From contig NW_022097996.1 of the NCBI RefSeq assembly GCF_002288925.2, forward strand, positions 6,442,686-6,506,685: a stretch of DNA of 64,000 nucleotides, read 5' to 3'. The notes under the pieces were generated by a model. The model did not search any database. It saw nothing but the letters and a program-made list of their open reading frames with translations, and was not told the origin of the DNA. The position numbers and the translations under genes were made by a program. This stretch comes from Delphinapterus leucas. Taxonomy: Eukaryota; Chordata; Mammalia; Artiodactyla; Monodontidae. Each line of letters opens with the position of its first letter. The stretch's first letter is position 1. Shown piece after piece: positions 49,171-60,034 of the stretch.

Positions 49171-50639
49171 CCCTCCACCTGGCCCACACCTTCTAAGAAA
49201 AGGCCTTCCTAACAAACAGCGGGACAGCCTTACGTTTTGACGGAGGCCTTGTTTTATTTGCCAATACCGCTTCACAACCATTAATTGTTCAGAGAGGTAG
49301 CTTCCAGATCAGGATCTATTTGGGAAATCTTATTCTGATGTCTTTAAGAGCCAGAGTTAAATACCAAAAGTACATAATACAGAAAGTTTTCTCAGGAAAA
49401 CAGTGAGGAAACTGTCAAGTATATTCAAGGCATTATGCTGAAATTCAGTGTGAATATGTAGTTGAAATTCAGTTAAATGAGAGGCCTCATTCCATGTATA
49501 TGGGTTGTACATGGAAAGCAAACTGAATGACAGGAGTGTAATTTATACGTACTTAGTAATCATGAGGAGGTGAAGTCATGACACTTGGTAAATTATCAGA
49601 CGAGGGTCAACAAATATTTATCAAGTTTCTACTGTGATTGAAGTTCTTTATATAAAATACTTTGCATTTAGCAAGTCTTCTGACCCACAAGTTGGAACAC
49701 ATTTTATATTGCATTAAAGAAAGAAATTTCCATTTTAGCAATAAGATTTTTCATCAATTAGAAGTTGTATCTTTGCATATAAATGTGAAATGTTCTCATT
49801 TGCTTCTTCACCCACTCTTAATGTGGCAGTTTTCTTCATGTGTTAACTCAGTTTCTGAACAGTGATTTTTGTACCCCTCAATTTTTCATAATATCAGTTT
49901 CTCAATGAATAAAACACCATGAATGTGGCCAGTGGGGCTTTCAGACCTCAGCGCAGCCTCCTCCTGAGGTTTCCCAGGAGAAGGAAGAATATCTGCAACC
50001 CCGCAAATGTTTTGCTGTTGAAACCCCTACTGGGGACCCAAAGGACTCTCTGTGAGATGGAAGGTTCCTTGGTGGAACGCTCAGTGGAGCTTCCATTCTC
50101 TCTGTTTCAGAAAGGGCACCCCAAGTCTCCTTGGAAACTGACTGCTCTTCTAATCCCAATGTGTGTAGTCCTGATGGAGCTAACTCTACCACCTTCTCCA
50201 AAAGTGAGTATTTGACCCAGGTCTGGTGGGTGAGAGCAGTGCAGAGTCAGCGTGAGTCAGATTTGCAACCAAAAGCAAGCCTGCTTCATTGGCCCAAGTT
50301 CATGTTTCTTCTGGGACAGTTCTGTCACTTCCAGGTTAACAATGCCGGCCCTCCCATAACTTATATTGGTGCCACACTTCCTTAGCTACATTTCAAGACA
50401 GGCTATTACCTTTAGCCTTTGGCAAGAAAACCTATGTTCTCATGATTATAATAATAACATTTATATAGTGTGTTATGGTTTAGGAAGTGCTTTCACGTTA
50501 GAAACCCCTATCTTGTATGTTTCACCTCTTCTACAGACTAAATTTTTCTTCTAACCTTCTCACGACCATTGGAACCAGTTCAAGAGGCCATGAATAACTT
50601 ACAGGAATGCGATCATCCTGGCTTAAAAACAGAAGAGTA
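49171..50639. other. Single-copy DNA, part possibly an old repeat
   Basis: 49920-50380 is more GC-rich and has wording near 50210-50290 (GACCCAGGTCTGGTGGGTGA) reminiscent of old DNA-transposon relics. The 98-codon frame at 49919-50215 has an opposing 86-codon frame and no domain. Confidence 0.35.
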
Positions 50640-50885
50640 GTCATTTTATTTAATACGTACTGAGCACTCATGAACCACCAGATTCTTTAGATTTATTTTT
50701 CTCATTTACACCTCAAGCATTTCTTCGAGGTCAATGTTATTAATCCCATTCTACAGTTATGGTTTAGAGATGCGAAGTAACTCAACGAAGAGCGCACAGC
50801 TCTTCGGTGCTGGGGTAGAGATGAAAACCTATTCCTACCTGAGTCCGGAATCAGGCTGTCTAACCACTAGGTCAGGTTGCTGCCG
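50640..50885 (-). mobile_element. MIR SINE remnant, reverse
   Basis: 'ttctcatttacacctcaagc' at 50699-50718, CCCATTCTACAGTTATGGTT and GGCTGTCTAACCACTAGGTC keep the reverse MIR order almost end to end. Confidence 0.75.
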
Positions 50886-52439
50886 CACCCACAGAGAGAA
50901 AAGCCTGGACATTGAGAAACTCCTGGGGGAGCCGCAAGGCAGGACCTTCCCAAGTGGATGGATGTACGTGTTCTCACAGAAGATACGGTTAATTAATGTG
51001 GACTTTATCCCCCGCGGTTTCTGTTCCAACAACCAGGATTTGGGGTACTAAGAACTGAAAATAAGGAAAGCATTGTTCCATGATCTCAATCTTTAAAAAA
51101 AAAAAAAAAACAAATCAGCTGGAGAACATGTACAGCTTGGGAAATGTAATCTCTGCTGAAATGGATAAAGGCATTAAAGTGAAAAATGAAATTGTTAAGC
51201 TGAAGTGATGGGAATTAAAATGGGTCAGAGGTGGATGGGAGTGGAAATGAACTGGGTCTATCTGTTAGGCTGCTCTTCTGTTCAGAGGGGCTGCTGGTGC
51301 CGATTTTGAAATCAAAGGTGAACTTGTATTCCATACAGACTACTCCAACCTCACATGTGGACATAAAATTCCAAGAAGGAGGACACAAAAAATTGCTTTG
51401 ATAGATTTGAAGGGATATTGGCCAGTCACCCCAACTACAAAGGAAAAAAGGAAAAGACTGTTTAAGCATCACATGTCTGGCACACTCTTCAGGACTCTTC
51501 CTGGAGGTCAGCGGGTCACTGCTGGGAGGAAGAAAAGGATACCAGAAGGAATGACTTTCCCAACAAGACCTTGCTGTAAACAGTTTATTCCTTGACCTAC
51601 AAAAGACCACAATTATTCTTCACTTTTAAAACACAAGCTCGGAATTAAAAAGACAAAGAAAGAAATGTGCGCAAGCTAGTTGGAAATGATCTAATTTGAA
51701 TTCTACAGCTGTAAAGAGTTCCATCCTAATTGTTCGCTAGAGCTCATCAATTTACCCTCTCTGTCAGAGTCACTGTCTGCTCCATTCACTTATCATCCCA
51801 AAGCAGGAAGTTTATCATAATTTATTCTAGGATATTCTAAATTTACCCTGTTGATTATGACTGTGTAAACAATGTCTGCTGTGGGCTGGGATTGGATGAT
51901 TGAGGGTCGGGACTGGAGCTGCTTTGGAGCTGCCATTCGCTGAAGAGTCCATGGTCGCTGTATCAGCACAGGCTGCAGGGATGTCTTACAAGGAGTTCAG
52001 CGGTTATGGAGAAAAATGAGGCTCTTCCTCTATGTCACGGTAATGGCCAGTTACTCAAATATCTCTCTTTGGAGAGGCAAGTCCAAATGGCGTAAGGTTA
52101 AAGACCATTAGAAAGTGGTTTGTGCGTGTACAACAACATGGCTTTCCTCATTCCAAAAAAAAAAAAAAAAAACAGTTGTGCTAAAGACATCTGTGGAGTA
52201 CAGCACTGCAAAGTCCTCTTAAGGAAAATACCTTCCATGACAGTATACAAACTAAATTGTGTTAAGTTTTCTCATGATTATAGCAGAAGCTGTCCAAATT
52301 GGAAGGAAGGACTTATTTTTTAATTTACTATGTTTCGAGTCATAAGAAAATATTTCAGAATTGATTTGAGTTGGATTGAAGATACTGAGCATTGACTAAA
52401 ATTAGTGACCCCTGGCTGTTCCTTTCCTGCAGACATGGC
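50886..52439. other. Single-copy DNA
   Basis: A-runs at 51096-51110 and 52156-52172. The 131-codon reverse frame at 51215-51610 is unsupported. Confidence 0.5.
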
Positions 52440-53330
52440 TCATGACTCTTCATGTTGTTTTTCCCACTATTTCTCCGGCTCCATTTTCAACCACCTGTTG
52501 GTGGTAACCTAGTTATCCTCAACCCCTCAGCCTATGGCATTAAGAACTTGATTCTCTGGAAGCAACCTAAATGTCCATCGAGAGATGAATGGATAGAGAA
52601 GATGTGGCACATATATACAATGGAATATTACTCAGCCATAAAAAGGAATGAAATTGAGTCATTTGTAATGAGGTGGATGGACCTAGAGTCTGTCATACAG
52701 AGTCAAGTAAGCCAGAAAGAGAAAGACAAGTACTGTATGCTAACACATATATATGGAATTTAAGAAAAAAAAAAAAAAGACATGAAGAACCTAGGGGCAA
52801 GACGGGAATAAAGACACAGACCTACTAGAGAATGGACTTGAGGATACAGGGAGGGGAAAGGGTAAGCTGGGACAAAGTGAGAGAGTGGCATGGACATATA
52901 TATACACTACCAAACGTAAAATAGATAGCTAGTGGGAAGCAGCCACATAGCACAGGGAGATCAGCTCGGTGCTTTGTGACCACCTGGATGGGTGGGATAG
53001 GGAGGGAGGGAGGGAGGGAGATGCAAGAGGGAGGGAATATGGGGATATATGTATATGTATAGCTGATTCACTTTGTTATACAGCAGAAACTAACACACCA
53101 CTGTAAAGCAATTATACTCCAATAAAGGTGTTAAAAAATTTAAAAAGAACTTGATGCTCGCCATCCAATGTTACCTTTACGTTTGTCCTTTCCTATCTTT
53201 CTGAGTAGGGAAAATTGATATAAAATCTTATTTGAATATTTTTGTCTCTGCTAGAATAGTTTCTTGCATCTCTTTATTCCCCATCTTCCTCTAAGAAAAG
53301 CTCTATTATTCTTTTCCCCACAGATCTTTG
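52440..53330. repeat. Left copy of a diverged local duplication (L1 inserted in it)
   Basis: Sequence around 52512-52552 and 53145-53330 aligns in order with 53953-54180. Shared landmarks are AACCTAGTTAT, GACTTGAT or GAACTTGAT, TTTACCTTTA or GTTACCTTTA, GTCCTTTCCT or CTCTTTCCT, TTTTGTCTCTGCTA or TTTCTGTCTCTGCTA, and CATCTTCCTCTAAGAAAAGC or CTTCTTCCTCTTTGAAAGC. The offset is about 850 bp once the 592-bp L1 is removed. Confidence 0.6.
52553..53144 (+). mobile_element. 5'-truncated young L1 with intact ORF2 C-terminus
   Basis: From about 52557 the frame reads the last 68 or so residues of L1 ORF2 without a stop, including Met-Glu-Tyr-Tyr-Ser-Ala and Trp-Met-Asp-Leu-Glu. It ends at a stop at 52761-52763. 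A 3' UTR of about 380 bp follows, containing a (GGGA)n tract at 53000-53021 and the end CAATTATACTCCAATAAAGG. Target-site duplication AAGAACTTGAT lies at 52542-52552 and 53145-53155. The 103-codon frame at 52452-52763 fuses unrelated upstream DNA to this remnant. Confidence 0.95.
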
Positions 53331-53859
53331 TGTCAGGCAAAAACTCTAATATGCCACGTTTCTTTCTAGATAACACTATTAGAAAGTTGGAAGAAAATGT
53401 CACAAAACCAAGAAGGTTTATCTAAGATTTTTCTCAGCGCGACTTTCTCCTTTCTCTTCGGCTTTAGCTCAGATCAAATTCGGGCTTGAATTGTCTCTTC
53501 TAATGCTGCTTCATTTCTTTTTTCAGTAGCACAGTTGCCTCATTGGACCTCTCTTTAATTAAATTGATAGTTAATGAGTATCTCTGAGTGATATGATTAC
53601 TGTTCTAGATAATCCATGAAATTCTAAGTGTCCTATTCACAGTCCCATTCTTTGGAAAATGGCCTCATAATGCTATCATTTCTTGCGCAGTATTACCTGC
53701 TATCATGTTCATTGAACAAAGACTAGCTTATCCAAAAGGCAGCTCTGAAGAAGGTGGTCACCTACCTTAATAAACGTCACCTGCCTTTGTGGCATCTTCA
53801 TGCGATACTGCCCAGCTCGACAGGACAAGCTGACCCAATCACACCCCTTCAGGACACCT
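53331..53859. other. Single-copy DNA between the duplicated segments
   Basis: Part of the spacer or of the duplicated unit. No gene seen. Confidence 0.45.
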
Positions 53860-54200
53860 AGCTATTCTCATTCTTCGGACGTTCCTCCTAATTCTTCTTC
53901 CCTTTTTCTCCTCAGTTCTTCTTTTGCTACATCCTCTTTATGGTTTCTTCAACCTAGTTATTTTCAATCTCTTAAGTTTTAGCATGGATGAAGACTTGAT
54001 TTTTGTCACACAGTTTTACCTTTAAATTTGCTCTTTCCTGTTAAAATTTCTTCTCCATTTTGGCTCTTTTAGGGAGGGAAATACAATGTAAAATTTTATG
54101 TGGATATTTCTGTCTCTGCTACGTAAGTTACTCGCCTCTCTTAGTTGTCCCTTCTTCCTCTTTGAAAGCCCTTCATTATGGGGGAGTATAAACGTAGGAT
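53860..54200. repeat. Right copy of the diverged local duplication
   Basis: Counterpart of 52440-53330. Weak similarity may extend to 54411-54530 against 53391-53490. The 60-codon frame at 53800-53982 is unsupported. Confidence 0.55.
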
Positions 54201-54942
54201 CCGTACAGAAGAGGCAAAAGGGAGAGCTACAGGTATCCTCTGCAGTAAGGAAGGTGAAATGACCAAGGCCCGAGAGCTTCCCTCGAACGCCAAATTAGGA
54301 TTGTTCCAATTCTACAAAGCCTAGGCTCTAGAATTACTCACTCTACAGCTTCTGCATGCTTCTATCTTTCTATGCTCCCCAGGTATCTCTACCAAAAAAT
54401 CATATTTCTTTGAAACTTTAAAGAACCTCAGGATTGCCTTCTAGTCTCCTTGAAACATTTGTCCTTGAGTAAGTTTATCTTCTTCCTTTCTTCTGATCTT
54501 AACCCAGTTTCATCCTGTTACAGGAAAATACATGAGTTCTACTTCAGGGGGAAAGTATAAATCCAAACAGAACAAAGTAAACTGCTGGAAAGAGCTTCAT
54601 ACGTGCCTTCTGCAAAATCAGCAAACATGGTATTATTGTTTTAGCTATAGTACAGTCAAGATGAGTGAGGTTAATAGTGAACGTATCTCCTTAATTAGTA
54701 CTTAAGAATACATTAATCCCTTCCGGTATATTTTTCAGAAATTAAGCCAGTATTATATTTTTGTGACATATAATTGTAGTCAGTTCGTTAAATGAGCTGG
54801 AGTCAGGAAGAAGCAAACAGAACATTATTCTTTCTCCAAACTTCCCTCTTTCAGTCCTACCCTATTCTTACTTATTGCATGAAATTGTTCAATTTCAGTT
54901 ATTAAAAAATCTAGCCATTCTATAAGCAATTCGTTCTCTTTA
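54201..54942. other. Single-copy DNA
   Basis: Unique AT-rich sequence, nothing else recognised. Confidence 0.45.
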
Positions 54943-54956
54943 AAAAGTCAATATCA

Positions 54957-55297
54957 GGGCTTCCCTGGTGGCAGAGTGGTTAAGAATCCACGTGCCAATG
55001 CAGGGGACATGGGTTCAAGCCCTGGTCTGGGAAGATCCCACATGCTGTGGAGCAACTAAGCCCGTGCGCCACAACTACTGAGCCTGCGCTCTAGAGCCAG
55101 TGAGCCACAACTACTGAGCCCATGTGCCACAACTACTGAAGCCCTCGTGCCACAACTACTGAAGCCCACCCGCCTAGAGCCCGTGCTCCGCAACAATGAG
55201 AAGCCCCGGCTCGCCACAACTAGGGAAAGCCCTCACACAGGAACAAAGACCCAAAGCAGCCAAAAATAAATAAATAAAATAAATTAATTAATTTAAG
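54957..55297 (+). mobile_element. Long-form CHR-type SINE, sense
   Basis: Begins GGGCTTCCCTGGTGGCAGAG; box B GGTTCAAGCC starts at 55012. Several CCACAACTACTGA units occur in tandem (55068-55160), which accounts for its length of about 340 bp. It ends in an AAATAAATAAA/TTAATTAATT tail. Target-site duplication AAAAGTCAATATCA (54943-54956) and AAAAGTCAATGTCA (55298-55311), one mismatch. Confidence 0.95.
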
Positions 55298-55536
55298 AAA
55301 AGTCAATGTCATGATTAGTAACTCAGAGTACTTGGTAGAGAAAACATGGCTTACAGAGATATTGGACTCCTCATGTTAATAATTTAAAATATTGAAATGT
55401 ACATATAACATTATAAATATATCTCATTAATTAAACATCTAGTGCAAGTATATAAACATATAAAGAACAAATGTTTCAAATCCTAATATCTGTAACAAAA
55501 TGGGAAACTACAGTACTACCACTACTAATAGCTTCC

Positions 55537-55742
55537 TTTTTTTTTTTTTTTTTTTTGGTACGCGGGCCTCTCCCCCCTGTGGCCTCTCCCTTTGCGGGGC
55601 ACAGGCTCCGGACGCGCAGGCTCAGCGGCCATGGCTCAACAGGCCCAGCCGCTCCGCGGCATGTGGGATCTTCCCGGACTGGGGCACGAAGCCGCGTCCC
55701 CCGCATCGGCAGGCGGACTCTCAACCACTGCGCCCCCAGGGA
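55537..55742 (-). mobile_element. Short-form CHR-type SINE
   Basis: T-run at 55537-55556, then GGTACGCGGGCCTCTC, ending GCGCCCCCAGGGA. Target-site duplication TAATAGCTTCC at 55526-55536 and 55743-55753. It carries several private changes (CCCCCCTGTGG, an inserted A after ATGGCTCA). Confidence 0.95.
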
Positions 55743-55753
55743 TAATAGCTTCC

Positions 55754-55952
55754 ATTTTTAACCATCAATTACGTGGCAATTCTGGTCCTGCTAAATTCTT
55801 TATACATTAACTCATTTAATCCCCATAGGGACCCTGCAAAGTCACCACTGTCACCATTTTAGAGATAAGGGAGCTGATATTCAGAGGAGATAAGTCACTA
55901 TCCCCTAAATAACACAAAATAAGTAATTACCTCAAGCTCTTAATCAAGTTAG
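55754..55952 (-). mobile_element. MIR SINE remnant, reverse
   Basis: 'taactcatttaatccccata' at 55808-55827, then 'ttttagagataagggagctg' and 'gaggagataagtcactatcc', is reverse MIR. The SINE at 55537 inserted at or near its edge. Confidence 0.65.
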
Positions 55953-56300
55953 CAAATAGATCAAAACTAGCCAAAGACTAGGATAATGACTAATTATATT
56001 TATTATTTTCTGATGTTTTCCTATATGTTATAGCATATGTGTAATACTGGTAAATACAGTCAGCAAATGGGCCATGTGGCCCTTCCCACTGCGGGACAAG
56101 AAAAAATTTTTGTACAACCTTTAAAGCATCCAGATATTACACACTTTGACAGAAGTATGCAAATGTAAATTCATGAAATTTTAAACAAGAAATATGACCA
56201 CAGTTATTATAATACTTATTGCTCTGATGAATTTCTTTAAATAGCATAAGTCAATCTCAGTTGTGCAGATTTTTTTTTTTTTTGGGCTTACAGGGACAGA
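55953..56300. other. Single-copy DNA
   Basis: AT-rich, with a T-run at 56271-56283. Nothing recognised. Confidence 0.5.
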
Positions 56301-56312
56301 GAGTTTTGTTTT

Positions 56313-56685
56313 TTGGCTTTTTTTTTATGCAGTGTTTCACGGAACTAACCCCCGAGGTTTTTGTTTGTTTGTTTGTTTGTTTTTTATAATTCTACAGCAT
56401 TTCTATTGATTGATTGATTGATTGGCTGCGTTGGGTCTTTGTTGCTGTGCGCTGGCTTTCTCTAGTTGCGGTGAGCGGGGGCCAATCTTCATCGCGGTGC
56501 GCGGGCCTCTCACTGTCGCGGTCTCTCTTGTTGCAGAGCACAGGCTCCAGACGTGCAGGCTCAGCAGTTGTGGCTCACGGGCCCAGTTGCTCCGCGGCAT
56601 GTGGGATCTTCCCAGACCAGGGCTCGAACCCGTGTCCCCTGCACCAGCAGGCAGACTCTCAACCAGTGCGCCGCCAGGGAAGCCC
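56313..56685 (-). mobile_element. CHR-type SINE with about 90 bp of extra 3' sequence
   Basis: The SINE body at 56423-56685 is reverse-oriented, ends GCCGCCAGGGAAGCCC, and is longer than the short form. Its tail is (ATTG)n at 56405-56422. The target-site duplication GAGTTTTGTTTT (12 bp, perfect) is at 56301-56312 and 56686-56697. About 90 bp that is not SINE, including a (GTTT)n run and TTCACGGAACTAACCCCCGA, therefore lies inside the inserted unit. Frames of up to 115 codons here are repeat artefacts. Confidence 0.85.
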
Positions 56686-56697
56686 GAGTTTTGTTTT

Positions 56698-59259
56698 AAT
56701 GACAGTGTATCCATTTTCACTGGTATAAATACAGATTTGTTCAATTTGCAGATGGCAACCTTAAAATGAGAGATGTAGTCTTAAATATAAGCTCTGACAG
56801 GGAAGAATACGGAAAGTTTATTTTGACCTCCAAAAAGGAGAGCACCTCTTCGATATTTATAAGGACAGAGACGTACAACACAGAACCAAAATATAAAAAT
56901 AAAAACAGATATAGGAGACATTCAGGGAACAAATGGGGAAATTTAAATATAAATTTGGGAAAGGCAATGCCAGAAGTATATAGTGTCTTTGTCACTGTGG
57001 TGATGGAATGGAGAGCAGCCTCTCCTGGGAGACTTTCCTGCTGAGCTGGGGTTCCTGGCAGTGCCTCTAGGGTTAAGGTCAGAAAAGGCCCTAATGGCTA
57101 TTCAAAGGGTGCATCTTTTCTTGAGACAACAGAGGGTATCAAATCAGCCCCTGTGGGTGCCACCAGAAGCACTCAGCCTGTAAACATAGTACCCAAGAAC
57201 ACAGTCATGATTTTCTCCCCCAAAACTACCACAATCCAGCTGATCACACACCTAGCAAGTTGTGATGCTGAAATGTGACTTCTGGTTGTCTGTCTCCAGG
57301 TATATAAATAACAACCTGGAGAGCCCAGAAATAGAACCCCATGCGCATGGAAGCATCACTCACGACGCACAGCTTTGGCATAACAAGTCATCGGGGCGAT
57401 GATGCTGATGAGACAGTTTTCTTTCTGGTTGAAAAAATAAAATAAAAGTATCCCACACCACAGACAAAAATAAATTCCAGATTTATTTTTGTGTAAAGAA
57501 GTTTAAGATAATATAAGAATATCTTTAGGACACATCTAGATAGGAAAGAATTTCTTAAGGCACAGAAAAGAGAGAAAGGTTGATCATTTTTTAAAGCTTT
57601 TATGTTAAAAAGTCTTGAAATCCACTGCACACTGCCTTAAGAAAATCTTTCCCTAAGCAACTGCCTACAATTAAGATTTATTAATTTTCCAGAGATATTC
57701 CCAATAGTATAAATATCATTCCAGGATAATGTCTATTAAATTTTTGATGCTTGGGTTTCTAATAAAGTTATGTGATTTCATGAAACCAAATACCTGTACA
57801 GTGAACATGCACTAATATTTTCCATAGATGGGCATTTACTAGGAAACACTGAAGGTCAAAACGGAGGGGCAGGGAGGGAAGAAAGAAGATGGTTGGAATA
57901 AAAACCATCAATTACTATTTTTGCCTTTCTTTTTGTCCACGCCTGCGCTGTCTTCTTGAGAAGCCAGGATGAGATCACTCCTCACATACGTTCCTATTTA
58001 CTCGTTGGCTTTTGGTGGCTTTATCTGTTCTGAGTAATTAGCTGGGATGCTGTGGGAATATGAGGGATGTCGGACCTGTCAGTCAGAGGAGCCATGTGGG
58101 AGGTCTTAGAAGCACGAGTCGAATGTGGTGCAGCCTTTTTTCCTTTTTTACAAAAAATCTTTTCATCCTCTTTAAAAATCAGTTTGTCAAAGTGCACTCA
58201 GTGATTTCTGGTCACATCTGGAATTTCTGTACAGTGAAATTTCTGTACAGCTGTTTGCAAGGTCTTACAATGAGGGGCACACATAGGTCAAGCATTACAT
58301 TTGAGACACACAGACACATACACACCCCTAGAATTGTACCTCTATCTATATTAATTATTTTGTACCTTTATGTTTTAAAACTTATTTGTAGAGTTCCCTA
58401 AGCTACACAGTAGGAACTGCATGGCTACTGCCTGTCCAGTGAACGACCTTCAGTGAATTATTTTCATTGAAGTGATCTAGAGGAGATATTTCAGTGACTG
58501 ATTTTTATCTCATTATCCTCAGTCAGTCTTATCAGTTATATTTTCCACATTTAGTAGCAAAACTAGGAGTCCCAACATCCGACAAGGACCTCAAGTGGCA
58601 GAACAATTCGTCAGCACAGTGTTTCATTTGCCATAGTTCTTTGACCAAATGATACACACGTGCCTTGGATCGTTTTCCTTTGGGGCATTTTTAAAACAAG
58701 GGGAAAAGCATGCAAAGAAAGGAGCAAATGAGAATCTAACATTATTTTCTTTTTATCACTAATGCCAATTCAATATCTGAAAATTAGAGAAATGAAGGTT
58801 GCTCTAAAGACCTGAGTTTTGGAGAATAGCAGAGACAGAAAAATGGTTTGTGAAGCGCTTTTGAGAAATGGGAGAAGGTACTGGGGAAAGTTCGGAAAAC
58901 TGACTGGGGCAAGGAGAGGGCAGCAAGAATCTAGTTCTATTTCAGGCCACAGACTACCAAAGAAGCAGCAGTGAATGAATGAAGAGGACAGTTAAGCCAG
59001 GCAGAAGAAGGTTAAGGTCAGCAAAGAACAGACCGTCCTAATTTAGTGCACATGACATGCACGGCCCTGCTAGAACATTACAGGGTCTCACAAGTGCACA
59101 CAGATGGATCAGCCCCCAGGCATGTATCTTAGTGTGATCTTTCCTCTTGCTCTGACCCCCTTCCCCTCGAGAGCAAAAGGCTGAAAGAGGTTTAGGAACC
59201 AATCCCCCCAAACAGAAAAGGGTATAGTTCTACAGGTGCCTGATGGAAAAATTTCAAGT
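56698..59259. other. Single-copy DNA
   Basis: No repeat family recognised. GTGAAATTTCTGTACAG at 58236-58252 sits within a small direct repeat of TTTCTGTACAG. The 113-codon frame at 58060-58401 is unsupported. Confidence 0.5.
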
Positions 59260-59620
59260 TAAAATGAGAGACTTAAAGCAATTGAAATAATTTGCATATT
59301 AAAAGCATTTTGCATTAAACTTTTAGAAGAAAATGCCCTCAAGTAGCTGAATTTAATTACATATAATAATTTGGAAGAGCAAATTAGTGTTGACAGCATC
59401 AATCATCATTTTGTCAAGGAGAAGACAAGCCACACAAATTGCTCATATAAACAACATCATCAGGGGCCACATGATTAAAATTCTAGATTTATGATATTAA
59501 ATATCTGAGATATTGCCGTCTCACTGCAGTTCCAACACGACTTGCTAAAAATTAGCATTCAGTGGGCACTGTTACAGTTTTAAATAAAGTTGTTCATTAA
59601 AAATGTATTCGTATATTGCT
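59260..59620. promoter_or_regulatory. Candidate enhancer with octamer and homeodomain-type motifs
   Basis: A repeat-free AT-rich block holding a perfect octamer ATTTGCAT at 59290-59297, TAATTA at 59354-59359, and TGACAG at 59391-59396 followed by CATCAATCATCA (MEIS- and PBX-like spacing). The motifs are seen directly; that they work together is inference. Confidence 0.3.
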
Positions 59621-59791
59621 AAACTAAAGGATATTTATGTTCATTGAGGTAGGGAGAAAGTAGCTTCATTACAAGTTTTTATTTGTACATTGTAGGACTG
59701 AGGTACAAATTTTGTTTTTTTCATTATTCCTTAACTAAATCTATATAGGTGAGATGTCATATCAGTGATTTTAATCATGTTACTCTATTGA
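59621..59791. other. Single-copy DNA
   Basis: AT-rich, nothing recognised. Confidence 0.5.
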
Positions 59792-59805
59792 CTGTTTCAG
59801 TTTTT

Positions 59806-60020
59806 GGGGGTTTTTTGTGGTTTTTTTTGCGGTACGCGGGCCTCTCACTGTTGTGGCCTCTCCCGTTGCGGAGCACAGGCTCCGGACGCACAGGCTCAGC
59901 GGCCATGGCTCACGGGCCCAGCTGCTCCGCGGCATGTGGGATCTTCCCGGACCGGGGCACGAACCCATGTCCCCTGCATTGGCAGGTGGACTCTCAACCA
60001 CTGCACCACCAGGGAAGTCC
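59806..60020 (-). mobile_element. Short-form CHR-type SINE, young copy
   Basis: GCGGTACGCGGGCCTCTCAC at 59829-59848 follows a tail interrupted by G (GGGGGTTTTTTGTGGTTTTT). It ends CACCACCAGGGAAGTCC. Target-site duplication CTGTTTCAGTTTTT (14 bp, perfect) at 59792-59805 and 60021-60034. Confidence 0.95.
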
Positions 60021-60034
60021 CTGTTTCAGTTTTT

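Noticed and set aside
49919..50385. Possible exon pair with GTGAGT at about 50203
   Set aside because: A donor-like AAAGTGAGT occurs, but opposing frames are equally open and the segment may be an old transposon relic. Not enough to call a gene.
52452..52763. 103-codon frame ending in L1 ORF2
   Set aside because: The first part is unrelated flanking DNA; only the last 68 or so residues are L1 ORF2. It is a fused reading frame, not a gene.
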